A stretch of DNA of 33,920 bases from Candidatus Poribacteria bacterium (GTDB lineage: Bacteria > Poribacteria > WGA-4E > WGA-3G): contig JAJECD010000224.1 in NCBI GenBank assembly GCA_022822215.1, positions 1 through 33,920 of the forward strand, given 5' to 3'. Numbering within the stretch: position 1 is the first letter of the stretch; every line of letters begins with the position of its first letter. Below, piece after piece: positions 17,578-27,097 of the stretch. The notes beneath the pieces are model-generated. The model was not told the DNA's origin. It was given only the letters and a program-made list of their open reading frames with translations, and made no database searches. The translations under genes were made by a program, and so were the position numbers.

Positions 17578-18720
17578 ATGAAGCTCAACGGACAAACTCT
17601 TTTCAATAATACACCCGTCGAAATCGTCCTTGCCGACACACGCGTTCAGGAGATCCGTGAAGTCTCCGCCACTGACAGTACAACTTATGTCGCACCGGCA
17701 TTGATAGACATTCAGGTAAACGGCTTTGCCGGTTTTGACCTCAATGTCGCTACCGTTACATCAGAAGACGTATGTGCGATGGTGCGCGCCCTCTGGAAAG
17801 TTGGCACCGGATTCTTATGCCCGACAGTTGTAACCGGCTCTTTCGATCGGATTTGTAACTCGCTACACGCCATTACAGAAGCATCTAAAGCAGACGCGTT
17901 AGTTGCCCACGCCATGCTCGGTATCCACCTTGAAGGACCCTATATCTCCGCGGAGGATGGACCGCGCGGGGCACACCCGTTGGAACACGTTAGAAATCCA
18001 GATTGGGACGAATTCCAGCGATGGCAGGATATCGCTGAGGGGAAAATCACTATCGTAACCCTCGCGCCTGAAAAACAGGGCGCTATCCCGTTCATCGAAA
18101 AACTGGTTGCAGAGGGGACGGTCGTCGCGTTGGGGCATACAAACGCCGCCGCAACCGACATCCAAGCAGCAATTGATGCCGGGGCAAGACTCTCCACACA
18201 CCTCGGCAACGGGGCACACGCTTTAATCCGACGGCATCCAAACTACATTTGGGAGCAACTCGGTGCCGATGCACTCTGGGCAAGCCTGATTGTGGACGGA
18301 CATCACCTACCGCCCTCTGTCGCCAAGTCGATGATGCGTGCGAAGACCCTCGACCGATGCATCCTCGTTAGTGATGCGGTGGCTCTGGCAGGCATGAAAC
18401 CCGGTATCTACGAGTTCGCTGAGAAATCCGTAGAATTGACCGCTGACCGATGTGTCCGCTTGGTCGGCACTGAATATCTCGCCGGTTCTGCCATTGAATT
18501 GGCGCGCGGTATCGAAAACAGCGTCCGATTCGCAGGCATCTCGCTTGAAGAAGCCGTCTCACTCGCCACGCTACAACCGATGTATCTGCTGGACGCGAAG
18601 GCACACGTAGAAACACAGACAGACTTGATCCTCTTTGAATGGAATGAATCACAGTGTGAAATCAATCTAATAGCGACAATCGTCAACAACAAGTTGGTTT
18701 ACCACGCGGAGACGGAATGA
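17578..18720 (+). CDS. nagA: N-acetylglucosamine-6-phosphate deacetylase
   Basis: PALIDIQVNGFAGFDLN; HLEGPYISAEDGPRGAH; ALGHTNA; STHLGNGAHALIRRHP; LVSDAVALAGMKPG; likely ATG 17578. Confidence 0.85.
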   Translation: MKLNGQTLFNNTPVEIVLADTRVQEIREVSATDSTTYVAPALIDIQVNGFAGFDLNVATVTSEDVCAMVRALWKVGTGFLCPTVVTGSFDRICNSLHAITEASKADALVAHAMLGIHLEGPYISAEDGPRGAHPLEHVRNPDWDEFQRWQDIAEGKITIVTLAPEKQGAIPFIEKLVAEGTVVALGHTNAAATDIQAAIDAGARLSTHLGNGAHALIRRHPNYIWEQLGADALWASLIVDGHHLPPSVAKSMMRAKTLDRCILVSDAVALAGMKPGIYEFAEKSVELTADRCVRLVGTEYLAGSAIELARGIENSVRFAGISLEEAVSLATLQPMYLLDAKAHVETQTDLILFEWNESQCEINLIATIVNNKLVYHAETE

Positions 18721-20324
18721 TGTCCCAGAGATCGGTTCGTTATAATAGCACCGGCATAAGAAAAGTCTGGGTCGTAGGAAGTCTTTTCGTCTTCTATTTT
18801 CTGATATCCCCTGCAGCACAACAAACTAACGACGCACAGTCCAAACACTACGCACATGGCATGCGCGCAATTCAGTTAGGACTGTACGATGAAGCGGTTG
18901 ATGCCTTTCAGCAGGTCTTGAAATTAAATCCACAAAACGCTGAAGCATACTGTCAACTCGGTGCTGTTTACACATTGAAAGAAAAGACCAACGATGCTTT
19001 GGTGGCATACCTTCACGCCCTGGAATTGCCCGCACCTTCACAGACACACGGCGTTGCACACGTCTGTCTGGCGCGGATTTACCATTCGCAAGGCAAGTTC
19101 GCAGACGCTGAAAACCACGCGCAACACGCCACCGCTATGTTGCCGAAGAACGCTGAAGCCTTTTTTCGTCTCGCCGATACATACCTACAACGCGGAAAAT
19201 TCGACTTAGCACAACAAGCGTATCAACAAGCACTGACCCTTGATGCGAACCTTGCGCCAGTCTATCACGGCTTAGGGAAAGTCGCGTTTCTCCAGAACAG
19301 GTTGACGGAAGCCGGGCAATATTACCAGAAAGCTCTCTCTCTTTCACCCTATCACGCCGAAACCTACTACAACCTCGCACTCGTCCATCGACGTTTAGGA
19401 CAGCGTTCCGTAGGAGAGGGTTCTAACCCTGATCCCTCACAGCACATAGCAGAAGCAAAAAGCCTCATGGACTCCTTTCAAGAAGTAAAAGCCTATAACG
19501 AACAGACGAATCAATACCGTAGACACCTGTTGGAAGAACCCACTGCCTTAGAGCCACGCCTTAAGTTGGCAGCGGCGCACTTTGAGATTGGAAACCATCA
19601 AGAAGCAATACGTGCCTATCAAAACGCAACAGCACTATATCCAGATGCCCCGGCACTCTACCACAATCTCGGTGGACTTTACATGCAGATGGGACAATTT
19701 CCAGAAGCGGTCAAGGCATTTCAACGACTTATTCAACTCGATGATACCGACGCTGAAGCATATCTTAACCTCGGTTGGCTCCACGCACGCCTCCGTAAAT
19801 TCACCGACGCACAGACCTACCTACAAACCGCAATTCAGAAAGACAAGCGTCTGACACCCGCCTATTACGGACTCGCAGAAGTCTACGTGCAACAACGCCA
19901 GTTTGCTGAGGCAACCGCTGTCTATCGGCAGTTAGCAGAAACAATTCCGAACGATGCCACACCGTGGGTACGGTTAGGCGTGCTACACATTAAACAGCAA
20001 CAGGCATCAGACGCTATCGCCGCCTTTACGCAAGCGATTACAGTGGACGAGAATTCGGCAGACGCACATAACAACCTCGCGTGGCTTTATGCGACAGAAG
20101 AAAAAGAACTCGGGCGCGCCGTTGAATTGGCAGAACGTGCCGTCGTATTAGACACGAATGCCTCCCGCTTGGATACCCTCGCCTTCGTATATTATCGTCA
20201 CGGTGCCTATCCAGAGGCGGAAGAGGCTATCTTACGCGCGATTACCTTGGAACCCAATAACGCCGCTTACAAAACCCGTCTGAATGAAATTCGGCAGGCA
20301 ATGGAGGATACCGACCAACAATGA
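18717..20324 (+). CDS. TPR-repeat protein with N-terminal signal/TM segment
   Basis: Serial 34-aa TPR pattern (AIQLGLYDEAVDAFQQVLKLNPQNAEAYCQLGAVY...); start overlaps the nagA stop. Confidence 0.88.
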   Translation: MMSQRSVRYNSTGIRKVWVVGSLFVFYFLISPAAQQTNDAQSKHYAHGMRAIQLGLYDEAVDAFQQVLKLNPQNAEAYCQLGAVYTLKEKTNDALVAYLHALELPAPSQTHGVAHVCLARIYHSQGKFADAENHAQHATAMLPKNAEAFFRLADTYLQRGKFDLAQQAYQQALTLDANLAPVYHGLGKVAFLQNRLTEAGQYYQKALSLSPYHAETYYNLALVHRRLGQRSVGEGSNPDPSQHIAEAKSLMDSFQEVKAYNEQTNQYRRHLLEEPTALEPRLKLAAAHFEIGNHQEAIRAYQNATALYPDAPALYHNLGGLYMQMGQFPEAVKAFQRLIQLDDTDAEAYLNLGWLHARLRKFTDAQTYLQTAIQKDKRLTPAYYGLAEVYVQQRQFAEATAVYRQLAETIPNDATPWVRLGVLHIKQQQASDAIAAFTQAITVDENSADAHNNLAWLYATEEKELGRAVELAERAVVLDTNASRLDTLAFVYYRHGAYPEAEEAILRAITLEPNNAAYKTRLNEIRQAMEDTDQQ

Positions 20325-22003
20325 TAGTCTCCGCTGTACGCCTTGGCAAAACCGCCTTACTTCTCTTTTTTTTTCTTGGCTGTACAATGCTCAGCACATC
20401 GGCAGGACACGCCGTTACCTTCGTTGAAGTGGCTGCGGAATCCGGTATCGACTTCAAACACACAGACGGTGAGAGCGGCAAACGCCTATTTAATGAACAA
20501 TACGGGTCGGGAGGCGGGCTTTTTGACTACAACAATGACGGCTATCTCGACATCTACCTTATCAATGCCCGTCCACAGGGAGAACAGGCGGACACTGCAT
20601 TGCCTACCAACGTCCTCTATCACAACAACGGCGACGGTTCATTTACAGATGTTACCCAGCTCGCAGGTGTTGGGGATACCGGCTACGGGGTCGGCGCAAC
20701 AACTGGCGACTACGATAATGACGGCGACCTGGATCTCTACTTAACGAACTTCGGACCCAACGTTCTCTACCGGAACAACGGAGACGGCACTTTCACAGAC
20801 GTTGCCGAAACAGCACAGGTCGTAGATACAGGGTGGGGGACGAGCTGCGCATTCGCCGATTTTGATAATGACGGATACTTGGAACTCTACGTAACCAATT
20901 ACGCAAACTATACCCTCGAGGCACACAAAACGTGCTATCGACACAACACCCCTGTCTATTGCGGTCCCAGCTCGTATCCACCGCAACCAGACGTGTTTTA
21001 TCACAACAACGGGAACGGCACTTTCACGGATTTAACTGAACAAAGCGGTCTGCTAAGTATCCCCGCAGCGCACGGTCTCGGCGTTGCCGTTGGAGACACC
21101 GACAACGACGGCGACCCCGACATCTACATCGCCAACGATCAAGACTTCAACTTCCTTTTTGAAAACCGCGGGAACGGCATCTTTGAAGAAATTGGATTGC
21201 TCTCTGGCGTGAGTTGCAGCGACATGGGGAAAGCAGAGGCAGGCATGGGGGTCGCCTTCGCAGACTACAACAACGACGGCAGATTGGATCTCACGGTCAG
21301 CAACTTTCAGAACGAAACGAACACGCTCTATCGCAATGAAGGTGGAAACTTTTTTATAGATACCACGATTATCGCTGGCATCGCTGAACACACGCACCGC
21401 TACCTCGGTTGGGGCATCGGTTTTCTCGATCATGATAACGACGGCTACAAGGATATCTTCGTCGCGAACGGGCATACGATGGATAACATCGCTGAAGTTG
21501 ATCGCTCCACGACGACACCACAGCAGAACCTACTCTTTCGGAACTTAGGAAATGGGCAATTTGAGGACATCACGGCACAACTCGGAGCAGGTCTCGCACT
21601 ACGTAAAACAAGCCGCGCCGCCGCTTTTGGCGACTACGACAATGACGGCGACGTTGATATCCTCGTCACGAACTGGAATCAGACCGTTGATCTGCTAAGA
21701 AACGAGGGTGGAAACAAAAATAATTGGATACAGGTCCAGGCGGTTGGGACGAAAAGCAATCGTTCAGCGATTGGGGCGCGCGTCAAAGTTGTTGCAGGTG
21801 AACTGACACAGTCCGCAGAAGTCAAGAGCAGTGGGAGTTATCTCGCATTTAACGACCTACGCGTCCATTTCGGATTGAACGATGCTGAAAACGTAGATTT
21901 GCTGGAGATTCGTTGGCAAAGTGGGATTGTTGACAAGGCGACCAACCTTACGGTGAATCAACGGCTCATCGCAATTGAGGGTGAAAAAATTGCGTCTGAA
22001 TAA
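20321..22003 (+). CDS. FG-GAP/VCBS repeat CRTAC1-like protein with ASPIC/UnbV C-terminus, putative lipoprotein
   Basis: Repeated DYDNDGDLDLYLTN Ca-binding-like motifs; C-terminal IGARVKVVAGELTQSAEVKSSGSYLAFNDLRVHFGL; LLFFFLGC lipobox-like; start overlaps the TPR gene stop. Confidence 0.9.
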   Translation: MIVSAVRLGKTALLLFFFLGCTMLSTSAGHAVTFVEVAAESGIDFKHTDGESGKRLFNEQYGSGGGLFDYNNDGYLDIYLINARPQGEQADTALPTNVLYHNNGDGSFTDVTQLAGVGDTGYGVGATTGDYDNDGDLDLYLTNFGPNVLYRNNGDGTFTDVAETAQVVDTGWGTSCAFADFDNDGYLELYVTNYANYTLEAHKTCYRHNTPVYCGPSSYPPQPDVFYHNNGNGTFTDLTEQSGLLSIPAAHGLGVAVGDTDNDGDPDIYIANDQDFNFLFENRGNGIFEEIGLLSGVSCSDMGKAEAGMGVAFADYNNDGRLDLTVSNFQNETNTLYRNEGGNFFIDTTIIAGIAEHTHRYLGWGIGFLDHDNDGYKDIFVANGHTMDNIAEVDRSTTTPQQNLLFRNLGNGQFEDITAQLGAGLALRKTSRAAAFGDYDNDGDVDILVTNWNQTVDLLRNEGGNKNNWIQVQAVGTKSNRSAIGARVKVVAGELTQSAEVKSSGSYLAFNDLRVHFGLNDAENVDLLEIRWQSGIVDKATNLTVNQRLIAIEGEKIASE

Positions 22004-22018
22004 AAATGTTATTTTTTC

Positions 22019-22047
22019 TTGACAAAAAAGGTAGATTATTGTATGAA
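22019..22047 (+). promoter_or_regulatory. Predicted promoter upstream of the LamG genes
   Basis: TTGACA (22019-22024), 17-nt spacer, TATGAA (22042-22047). Confidence 0.4.
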
Positions 22048-22062
22048 TTAGTGCAATAGTTA

Positions 22063-22119
22063 AACCTACGGGAACCCCTTTACAGCATACCACACACCAA
22101 AAGGCGTTGCCCATAGGTT
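22063..22119 (+). promoter_or_regulatory. Candidate structured 5' leader RNA element
   Basis: AACCTACGGG (22063-22072) pairs with CCCATAGGTT (22110-22119) with one mismatch; nested CCTTT/AAAGG. Confidence 0.35.
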
Positions 22120-22299
22120 CAGGGCGCAAAATATTCAAGCGCTAATACCTACTTAATCGACAACTTGCGTTATTGGAATCGTAACTGCTCCCAAGAAAGC
22201 AGGCCTATCTTGCGTCTGTCTATTTAGTCAAATTTGTTTGGAAAAGGTTCGTTAAAATTTTTATTCTCAACCAAAACTCATTAAAGGAGGCTAATTTAA

Positions 22300-23142
22300 G
22301 TGAAATTGCTTATTTCAACACTCACTATCGCTGTATTGGCGATTTGTATAACAACGTCTGCGTTGGCAGACCTAAATGATGGCGTCATCGCTGCCTGGAC
22401 CTTTGACGACGGAAAAGTAACGGATGCCATTGGTGATGCCCACGGTGAACTCTTTAAGGGTGCTAAAATCACCAATGATGGTAAATTTGGCAAGGCACTG
22501 GATGTTGATGGAAATCAAGATTCCCGTGCAGACATTGAATTCGACAATGACCTTGAGTCAATTATTGAGGGACCGCACACTGTCTCCTACTGGCTCTTTG
22601 TTCGAGAGGGTAGAGACCACTCCGGCGTTTGGAAAGGCGAAAAGGTCGGTTGGGGTGCAAATTTCACCTTCCGTATGGTAACGACCAGTAGTACCAATAT
22701 GACGTGGGGAACAACAAGTGGCGGCAACGAAAACTGGTTCGCGACGGATGGTGCCATTGAACCGAATACGTGGCTCCATATTTGTCAAACAGCGGACGGC
22801 AAGGAAGCTATCGGGTACGTCGGAAATAATGGTAAAGTCGAAATACCTGCCAGTGGTCAGGCAAATCCGCAAGTTGCTCCGGAACCCTACAACCTGTTCC
22901 CAGATCGTCCCTTGGAACTTGGCGCAGGTCGAGGTATCGGTGGTAATGATGGAAACGATACGTTCCTTGACGGCATCATCGACGATGTCATTATCTGGGA
23001 CCGCGCCCTCTCTGAAGATGAGGTCGAGGAACTCGCGAACGAATCGCGCCCAGATAAAGCACTCGCAGTCAAGGCGGAAGGCAAATTAACCACGTCGTGG
23101 GGGAAGGTCAAATCCTATCACCACCGCGATAACCGCCGCTAA
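22300..23142 (+). CDS. LamG/concanavalin A-like domain protein with signal peptide
   Basis: ADLNDGVIAAWTFDDGKVTDAIGDAHGELFKGAK; HTVSYWLFVREG; DGIIDDVIIWDRALSEDEVEEL. Confidence 0.85.
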   Translation: MKLLISTLTIAVLAICITTSALADLNDGVIAAWTFDDGKVTDAIGDAHGELFKGAKITNDGKFGKALDVDGNQDSRADIEFDNDLESIIEGPHTVSYWLFVREGRDHSGVWKGEKVGWGANFTFRMVTTSSTNMTWGTTSGGNENWFATDGAIEPNTWLHICQTADGKEAIGYVGNNGKVEIPASGQANPQVAPEPYNLFPDRPLELGAGRGIGGNDGNDTFLDGIIDDVIIWDRALSEDEVEELANESRPDKALAVKAEGKLTTSWGKVKSYHHRDNRR

Positions 23143-23194
23143 GCCTAATTGAGAATCTAAAAATAGAGCGTGAAATAGTAAGGAGCTTTTTATC

Positions 23195-24040
23195 ATGAAA
23201 CACATTGGTTTACTTTTCATTTTAGCACTTATGGTATTCGCTACCAACGGTTACGCCGAACTCGCTGACGGTCTCGTCTCTGTCTGGAACTTTGACGACG
23301 GCTCAGCAAACGATTCTATCGGCAGTAACGATGGGGCATTTATGAACGGTGCCGGCACTGTAGATGCCGAATTCGGTATGGCACTTAACCTTGATAATCC
23401 CGAAAATCCGGCGACGGGTGAAAACACCGGACAATACGTCGAAATCCCCTCATCCGCAAGCCTTGAACAAGAAGACGGTGTTTTCTCTGTCTCGTTGTGG
23501 GCCTACGTCAGAACCGATGGCGGCAGAGACCACGCTGCGATGTTCTGGAAAGGTGAAAAAGTCGGTTGGGGTGCTCTTTTTATGGTTCGGATGTGTACCA
23601 CGAACGCCACTAACATGACGTGGGGCAGCTGCTGGGAAGGCACGGAAGGGTGGTTCGCTACGGATAATGTTTACGCAGAAGAGGAATGGGTCCACGTCGC
23701 TTATGTTGCCGATGGCACAGAAGCAAAGGCGTATGTAACCTCTTCCGCTACCGGTGACACTGTTGTACCCGCGAGCGGACAAGAAAACCCGAAACCGATT
23801 ACACCACCGCTGTTCACATTCGCAGACCAGCCTGTTGAAATCGGTGTCGGACGGCAGGTCGGGGGCAACCTCGGAAACGACAACTGGCTTGACGCCATGA
23901 TTGATGAGGTCTACTTCTGGGATCGTGCCCTCAGTGAAGATGAAGTCCGGGAACTTGCTGGCGGTGCACTTGTCGGTGCTGTCAGTGTGGAAGCGCAAGG
24001 CAAACTCGCTACCACATGGGCACACATCAAGAAACACTAA
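23195..24040 (+). CDS. LamG/concanavalin A-like domain protein with signal peptide, paralogue of the preceding gene
   Basis: ELADGLVSVWNFDDGSANDSIGSNDGAFMNGA; FSVSLWAYV; DAMIDEVYFWDRALSEDEVREL. Confidence 0.87.
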   Translation: MKHIGLLFILALMVFATNGYAELADGLVSVWNFDDGSANDSIGSNDGAFMNGAGTVDAEFGMALNLDNPENPATGENTGQYVEIPSSASLEQEDGVFSVSLWAYVRTDGGRDHAAMFWKGEKVGWGALFMVRMCTTNATNMTWGSCWEGTEGWFATDNVYAEEEWVHVAYVADGTEAKAYVTSSATGDTVVPASGQENPKPITPPLFTFADQPVEIGVGRQVGGNLGNDNWLDAMIDEVYFWDRALSEDEVRELAGGALVGAVSVEAQGKLATTWAHIKKH

Positions 24041-24059
24041 GCGTCATTAACCTGAAACA

Positions 24060-24096
24060 AAAAAGGCTCCGGATTTCATGAATCCAGAGCCTTTTT
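24060..24096 (+). terminator. Rho-independent terminator
   Basis: AAAAGGCTCcGGATTtcatgAATCCaGAGCCTTTTT, stem followed by a T tract. Confidence 0.85.
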
Positions 24097-24132
24097 GCTT
24101 ATGAAGTGCTACGACATCGGAGGGCATACGCG

Positions 24133-24519
24133 ATGGAAGGTTATTACGGCATTGGGGAAGTTTTCGTCAAAGTTGAAAACCTTGAACGCGCAGCGGAATT
24201 CTATCGGGACCTGCTCGGATTTGAGGTCGTCGAACGCAACAATCGGCAGCTGTATATCTACTTAGCAACTGGACACCTCGTCCTTAAGGAAGCCGGGAGT
24301 CCCGGACACGACGCAGGTGGACCCATGCACTTCGCCTTTGTGACAAGCACTGAAAGGATTGAACAACTCGTTGAACAATTCGCGCCTTTACCTTACCGGA
24401 CTCGCGGACCTTTTGATTTTGACGACCCGCGCGGTAAATGCAGAGTTTTTTTTATTTTCGATCCAGACGGAAACGAGATTGAGTTTAATGACCTCTACTG
24501 TCCAGACAACTCAACTTAG
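24133..24519 (+). CDS. VOC/glyoxalase family protein
   Basis: VFVKVENLERAAEFYRDLLGFEVVERNN...FFIFDPDGNEIEFND; probable ATG 24133. Confidence 0.85.
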   Translation: MEGYYGIGEVFVKVENLERAAEFYRDLLGFEVVERNNRQLYIYLATGHLVLKEAGSPGHDAGGPMHFAFVTSTERIEQLVEQFAPLPYRTRGPFDFDDPRGKCRVFFIFDPDGNEIEFNDLYCPDNST

Positions 24520-24533
24520 TGGAGGAACTGAAA

Positions 24534-25328
24534 ATGATAACCGCTTCAGAGATTAACGCCTTTGTTGAAAACGGCTACATCATTCGTAAGGAGGCACTCT
24601 CCGAGACCGACATCCAGACCTACCGACATGCGATTGATCGGATTCTCCACAAATGCCGTGTTGAAGGCCTACACGCCAATCATCTCCGTTATATAGATGG
24701 AGAACGCGACGACATCTGGGGGGTCAATAACATTTTTCACCCAAGTATCCGCGAGCAGGCACTTGTGAACTCACTTGCACACCCAGAGATATTGGATGTT
24801 ATCGAAGCACTGATCGGGGAAAGACTCAGGTATCATCTCTGCACCTTGCTTGTCAGTTCGGAAGAAAAACCGTATCACATCAACTGGCATCGGGATTCCG
24901 CCCCTGACGGAGAAGTGCCGCTTGAAACGCTTCTCAGTCGCCTCAGGAGCCACGTGCAACTCAACGGTGCCCTCTATCAAGACGAAACACTTTACATCGT
25001 TCCCGGTAGCCATCGGCGTGAACTGACAGATGCGGAACGTACCGTTTTACAGCAGACACCAAAGGCAGCGATGCCCAATCAGCTCGCAGTGAAGTTGGCA
25101 CCCGGTGACATCGTCTTCTATAACTCAAGTCTGCTGCACAAAGGATACAATTTGGTTGGCGCAAAACGGCAGACGCTACATTATGCGATTGTTGTCGCGC
25201 CACCACAGACCAAACCTGCCAATCCAGAAAGCCCAACGAGTCAGGAGTGGCTCAACGAACCGACGTTTTTGGATAGTCTCCCACCGCGACTTAAACCGTT
25301 GTTTGATAATTGGTTGAAGTATGGGTAA
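24534..25328 (+). CDS. Phytanoyl-CoA dioxygenase (PhyH) family protein
   Basis: NGYIIRKEALSETDIQTYRHAIDRI; INWHRDS HxD; IVPGSHRREL; LLHKGYNLVGAKRQTLHYAI; GGAGG before ATG 24534. Confidence 0.85.
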   Translation: MITASEINAFVENGYIIRKEALSETDIQTYRHAIDRILHKCRVEGLHANHLRYIDGERDDIWGVNNIFHPSIREQALVNSLAHPEILDVIEALIGERLRYHLCTLLVSSEEKPYHINWHRDSAPDGEVPLETLLSRLRSHVQLNGALYQDETLYIVPGSHRRELTDAERTVLQQTPKAAMPNQLAVKLAPGDIVFYNSSLLHKGYNLVGAKRQTLHYAIVVAPPQTKPANPESPTSQEWLNEPTFLDSLPPRLKPLFDNWLKYG

Positions 25329-25407
25329 CTTATTGGCTGCTTGGATTCCCGGCTGCGTTCTCATCTTCTTGTAGGAGCGAGTGTTTTTGCTTGGGGTGTT
25401 TTTGATA

Positions 25408-25449
25408 GGGTATTTCTGCGTATTGCTTGGGTATTTCTGCGGATTTCTT
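25408..25449. repeat. Two-copy 21-nt imperfect tandem repeat
   Basis: gggtatttctgcgtattgctt / gggtatttctgcggatttctt. Confidence 0.7.
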
Positions 25450-25477
25450 CATGCTCGCGACTTCTATACGACGAAAG

Positions 25478-26236
25478 CTAATCTTTATGACAAATCATCG
25501 CCGTGATCCAACAGAATCGCTTGAGGACAGGGAAGCATTTGAGGAGAAACGTATCAATTGCTTTGAGGATACGGAAGGTCCACCTATAAAACAGCGGGAT
25601 AGAGATGCATTTCTGCCAGAACAGCGCACCGACTGCGGAGAGATGAAATTCACGATGCTCCAACCCCTCAAACTCGGCACCGACTGCCGCAACATCATGG
25701 AGTGAAAAGTAGTGCAACTTGCCGGAGTATCTCAAAAATGCTTTCCGATAGAGCCATACTGCTGGATGGTGCCGCATATTCTCGATGAAAATTGCTTTTC
25801 CACCCGGCTTTAGTACGCGGTAACACTCTTGAGCGGTCCGCGTGTGTTCTGTAAACACCAGCACGGATTTTGAAATAATAAAGTCGAAGGTATCGTCTGG
25901 AAAGGCGAGATGCATCGCATCCATGAGCGCGAATTCAACCGATTCGGCGACATCATGTTCCGCTGCGCGTGCCCTCGCCTCAGTGAGTCGAAAGGGGAGT
26001 AAGTCTATACCGACGACAGATGCCCCGCGTTTCGCCAGTAGCGCCGCAGTTCCACCCGTGCCGGTGCCTAATTCCAACACCTTTTTCCCTTCCAACTCCC
26101 CCATTTTCGGAAGAATGTACGCAAAGATGGGAAGATAGAAATCTTCCCACCAGAGTAAGAGATCTGCTTCAACACTATCCGAACGACTGGCAGATCCCTG
26201 CCCTTTAAGTGTCAACATATTTTTGGATTTTAGCAT
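25478..26236 (-). CDS. Class I SAM-dependent methyltransferase
   Basis: KKVLELGTGTGGTAALLAKRGASVVGIDLLPFRLTEARARA; DTFDFIISKSVLVF; CYRVLKPGGKAIFIE; probable internal start MLKSKNM. Confidence 0.85.
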   Translation of the reverse strand: MLKSKNMLTLKGQGSASRSDSVEADLLLWWEDFYLPIFAYILPKMGELEGKKVLELGTGTGGTAALLAKRGASVVGIDLLPFRLTEARARAAEHDVAESVEFALMDAMHLAFPDDTFDFIISKSVLVFTEHTRTAQECYRVLKPGGKAIFIENMRHHPAVWLYRKAFLRYSGKLHYFSLHDVAAVGAEFEGLEHREFHLSAVGALFWQKCISIPLFYRWTFRILKAIDTFLLKCFPVLKRFCWITAMICHKD

Positions 26237-26325
26237 AAAAAGCGCGCAGCTTGAAACGCAGTGGAAAGCGGGTCTACGGGAAGGTGTTTTCAATCCCGCA
26301 CCCGCCTCAACGAACGTAAGGAAAG

Positions 26326-27087
26326 TTAAGAAATTTTTCCCATCTTTCTTAGATTTGTGATGCAGCGTTCGGCACACTCAATCGGGGGATAGGCGTAACT
26401 TTCCTGCTCCACGATATACCACTCAGTACCGCCGACAGTCTCACAGGCGTGAAACACAGCCTCCCAAGGGATGTCCCCTTCACCGACGTTTGCCTTATCA
26501 TTTGTGGCGGAATATTCCTTAAGATGCACCAGTTTCGCTCTGCCTGCATAGCGTTCGATATACGCGACAGGATCCGCACCCGCACGAAGGGCGTGACCAA
26601 TGTCAATCTGCATCACGACATCGGCGCGGGTATTGCTACCGAATATATCCCACGGGATTTCACCGTCCAGCGATTCAAATTCACCCGTGTGATTGTGATA
26701 ACCAGTAGCCATCCCTTGGTCAGCGATCTTTTCAGCGATGTCGTTGAAGAGTTTTGACGTGTCGCGCCACGCTTGTCCTGAACTTCGGTATTCTTCGGAT
26801 AACCCGGGAACAATCAGATACGGGTTGCCGAGCACTTTGTTGAATTCAACGGTTTTGGCGAGTGCGTCACCGAGAAGTGTGTTGATACCCGTATGTGTCC
26901 CAGCGACTTTCAGTCCGAGATCCTCACACATATCGCGCAATTCTTCGGCAGTCCGATCATAGTAACCCGCAAACTCAACGCCTTCATAGCCCATCTGTGC
27001 AACCGCTTGCAGCGTTAAAGATAAATCGCCAGCACAATCGTCTCTGACGGAATAGAGTTGTAATGCAATCGGGATTCTACTACTCAT
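26326..27087 (-). CDS. Sugar phosphate isomerase/epimerase (xylose isomerase-like TIM barrel)
   Basis: IALQLYSVRDDCAGDLSLTLQAVAQMGYEGVEFAGYY; YHNHTGEFE; QIDIGHALRAG; LVHLKEY. Confidence 0.87.
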   Translation of the reverse strand: MSSRIPIALQLYSVRDDCAGDLSLTLQAVAQMGYEGVEFAGYYDRTAEELRDMCEDLGLKVAGTHTGINTLLGDALAKTVEFNKVLGNPYLIVPGLSEEYRSSGQAWRDTSKLFNDIAEKIADQGMATGYHNHTGEFESLDGEIPWDIFGSNTRADVVMQIDIGHALRAGADPVAYIERYAGRAKLVHLKEYSATNDKANVGEGDIPWEAVFHACETVGGTEWYIVEQESYAYPPIECAERCITNLRKMGKIS

Positions 27088-27097
27088 AAAATTCTCC

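Noticed and set aside
23450-24037. 195-aa minus ORF over the second LamG gene
   Set aside because: Antisense to a signal-peptide LamG gene with matching paralogue; no independent support.
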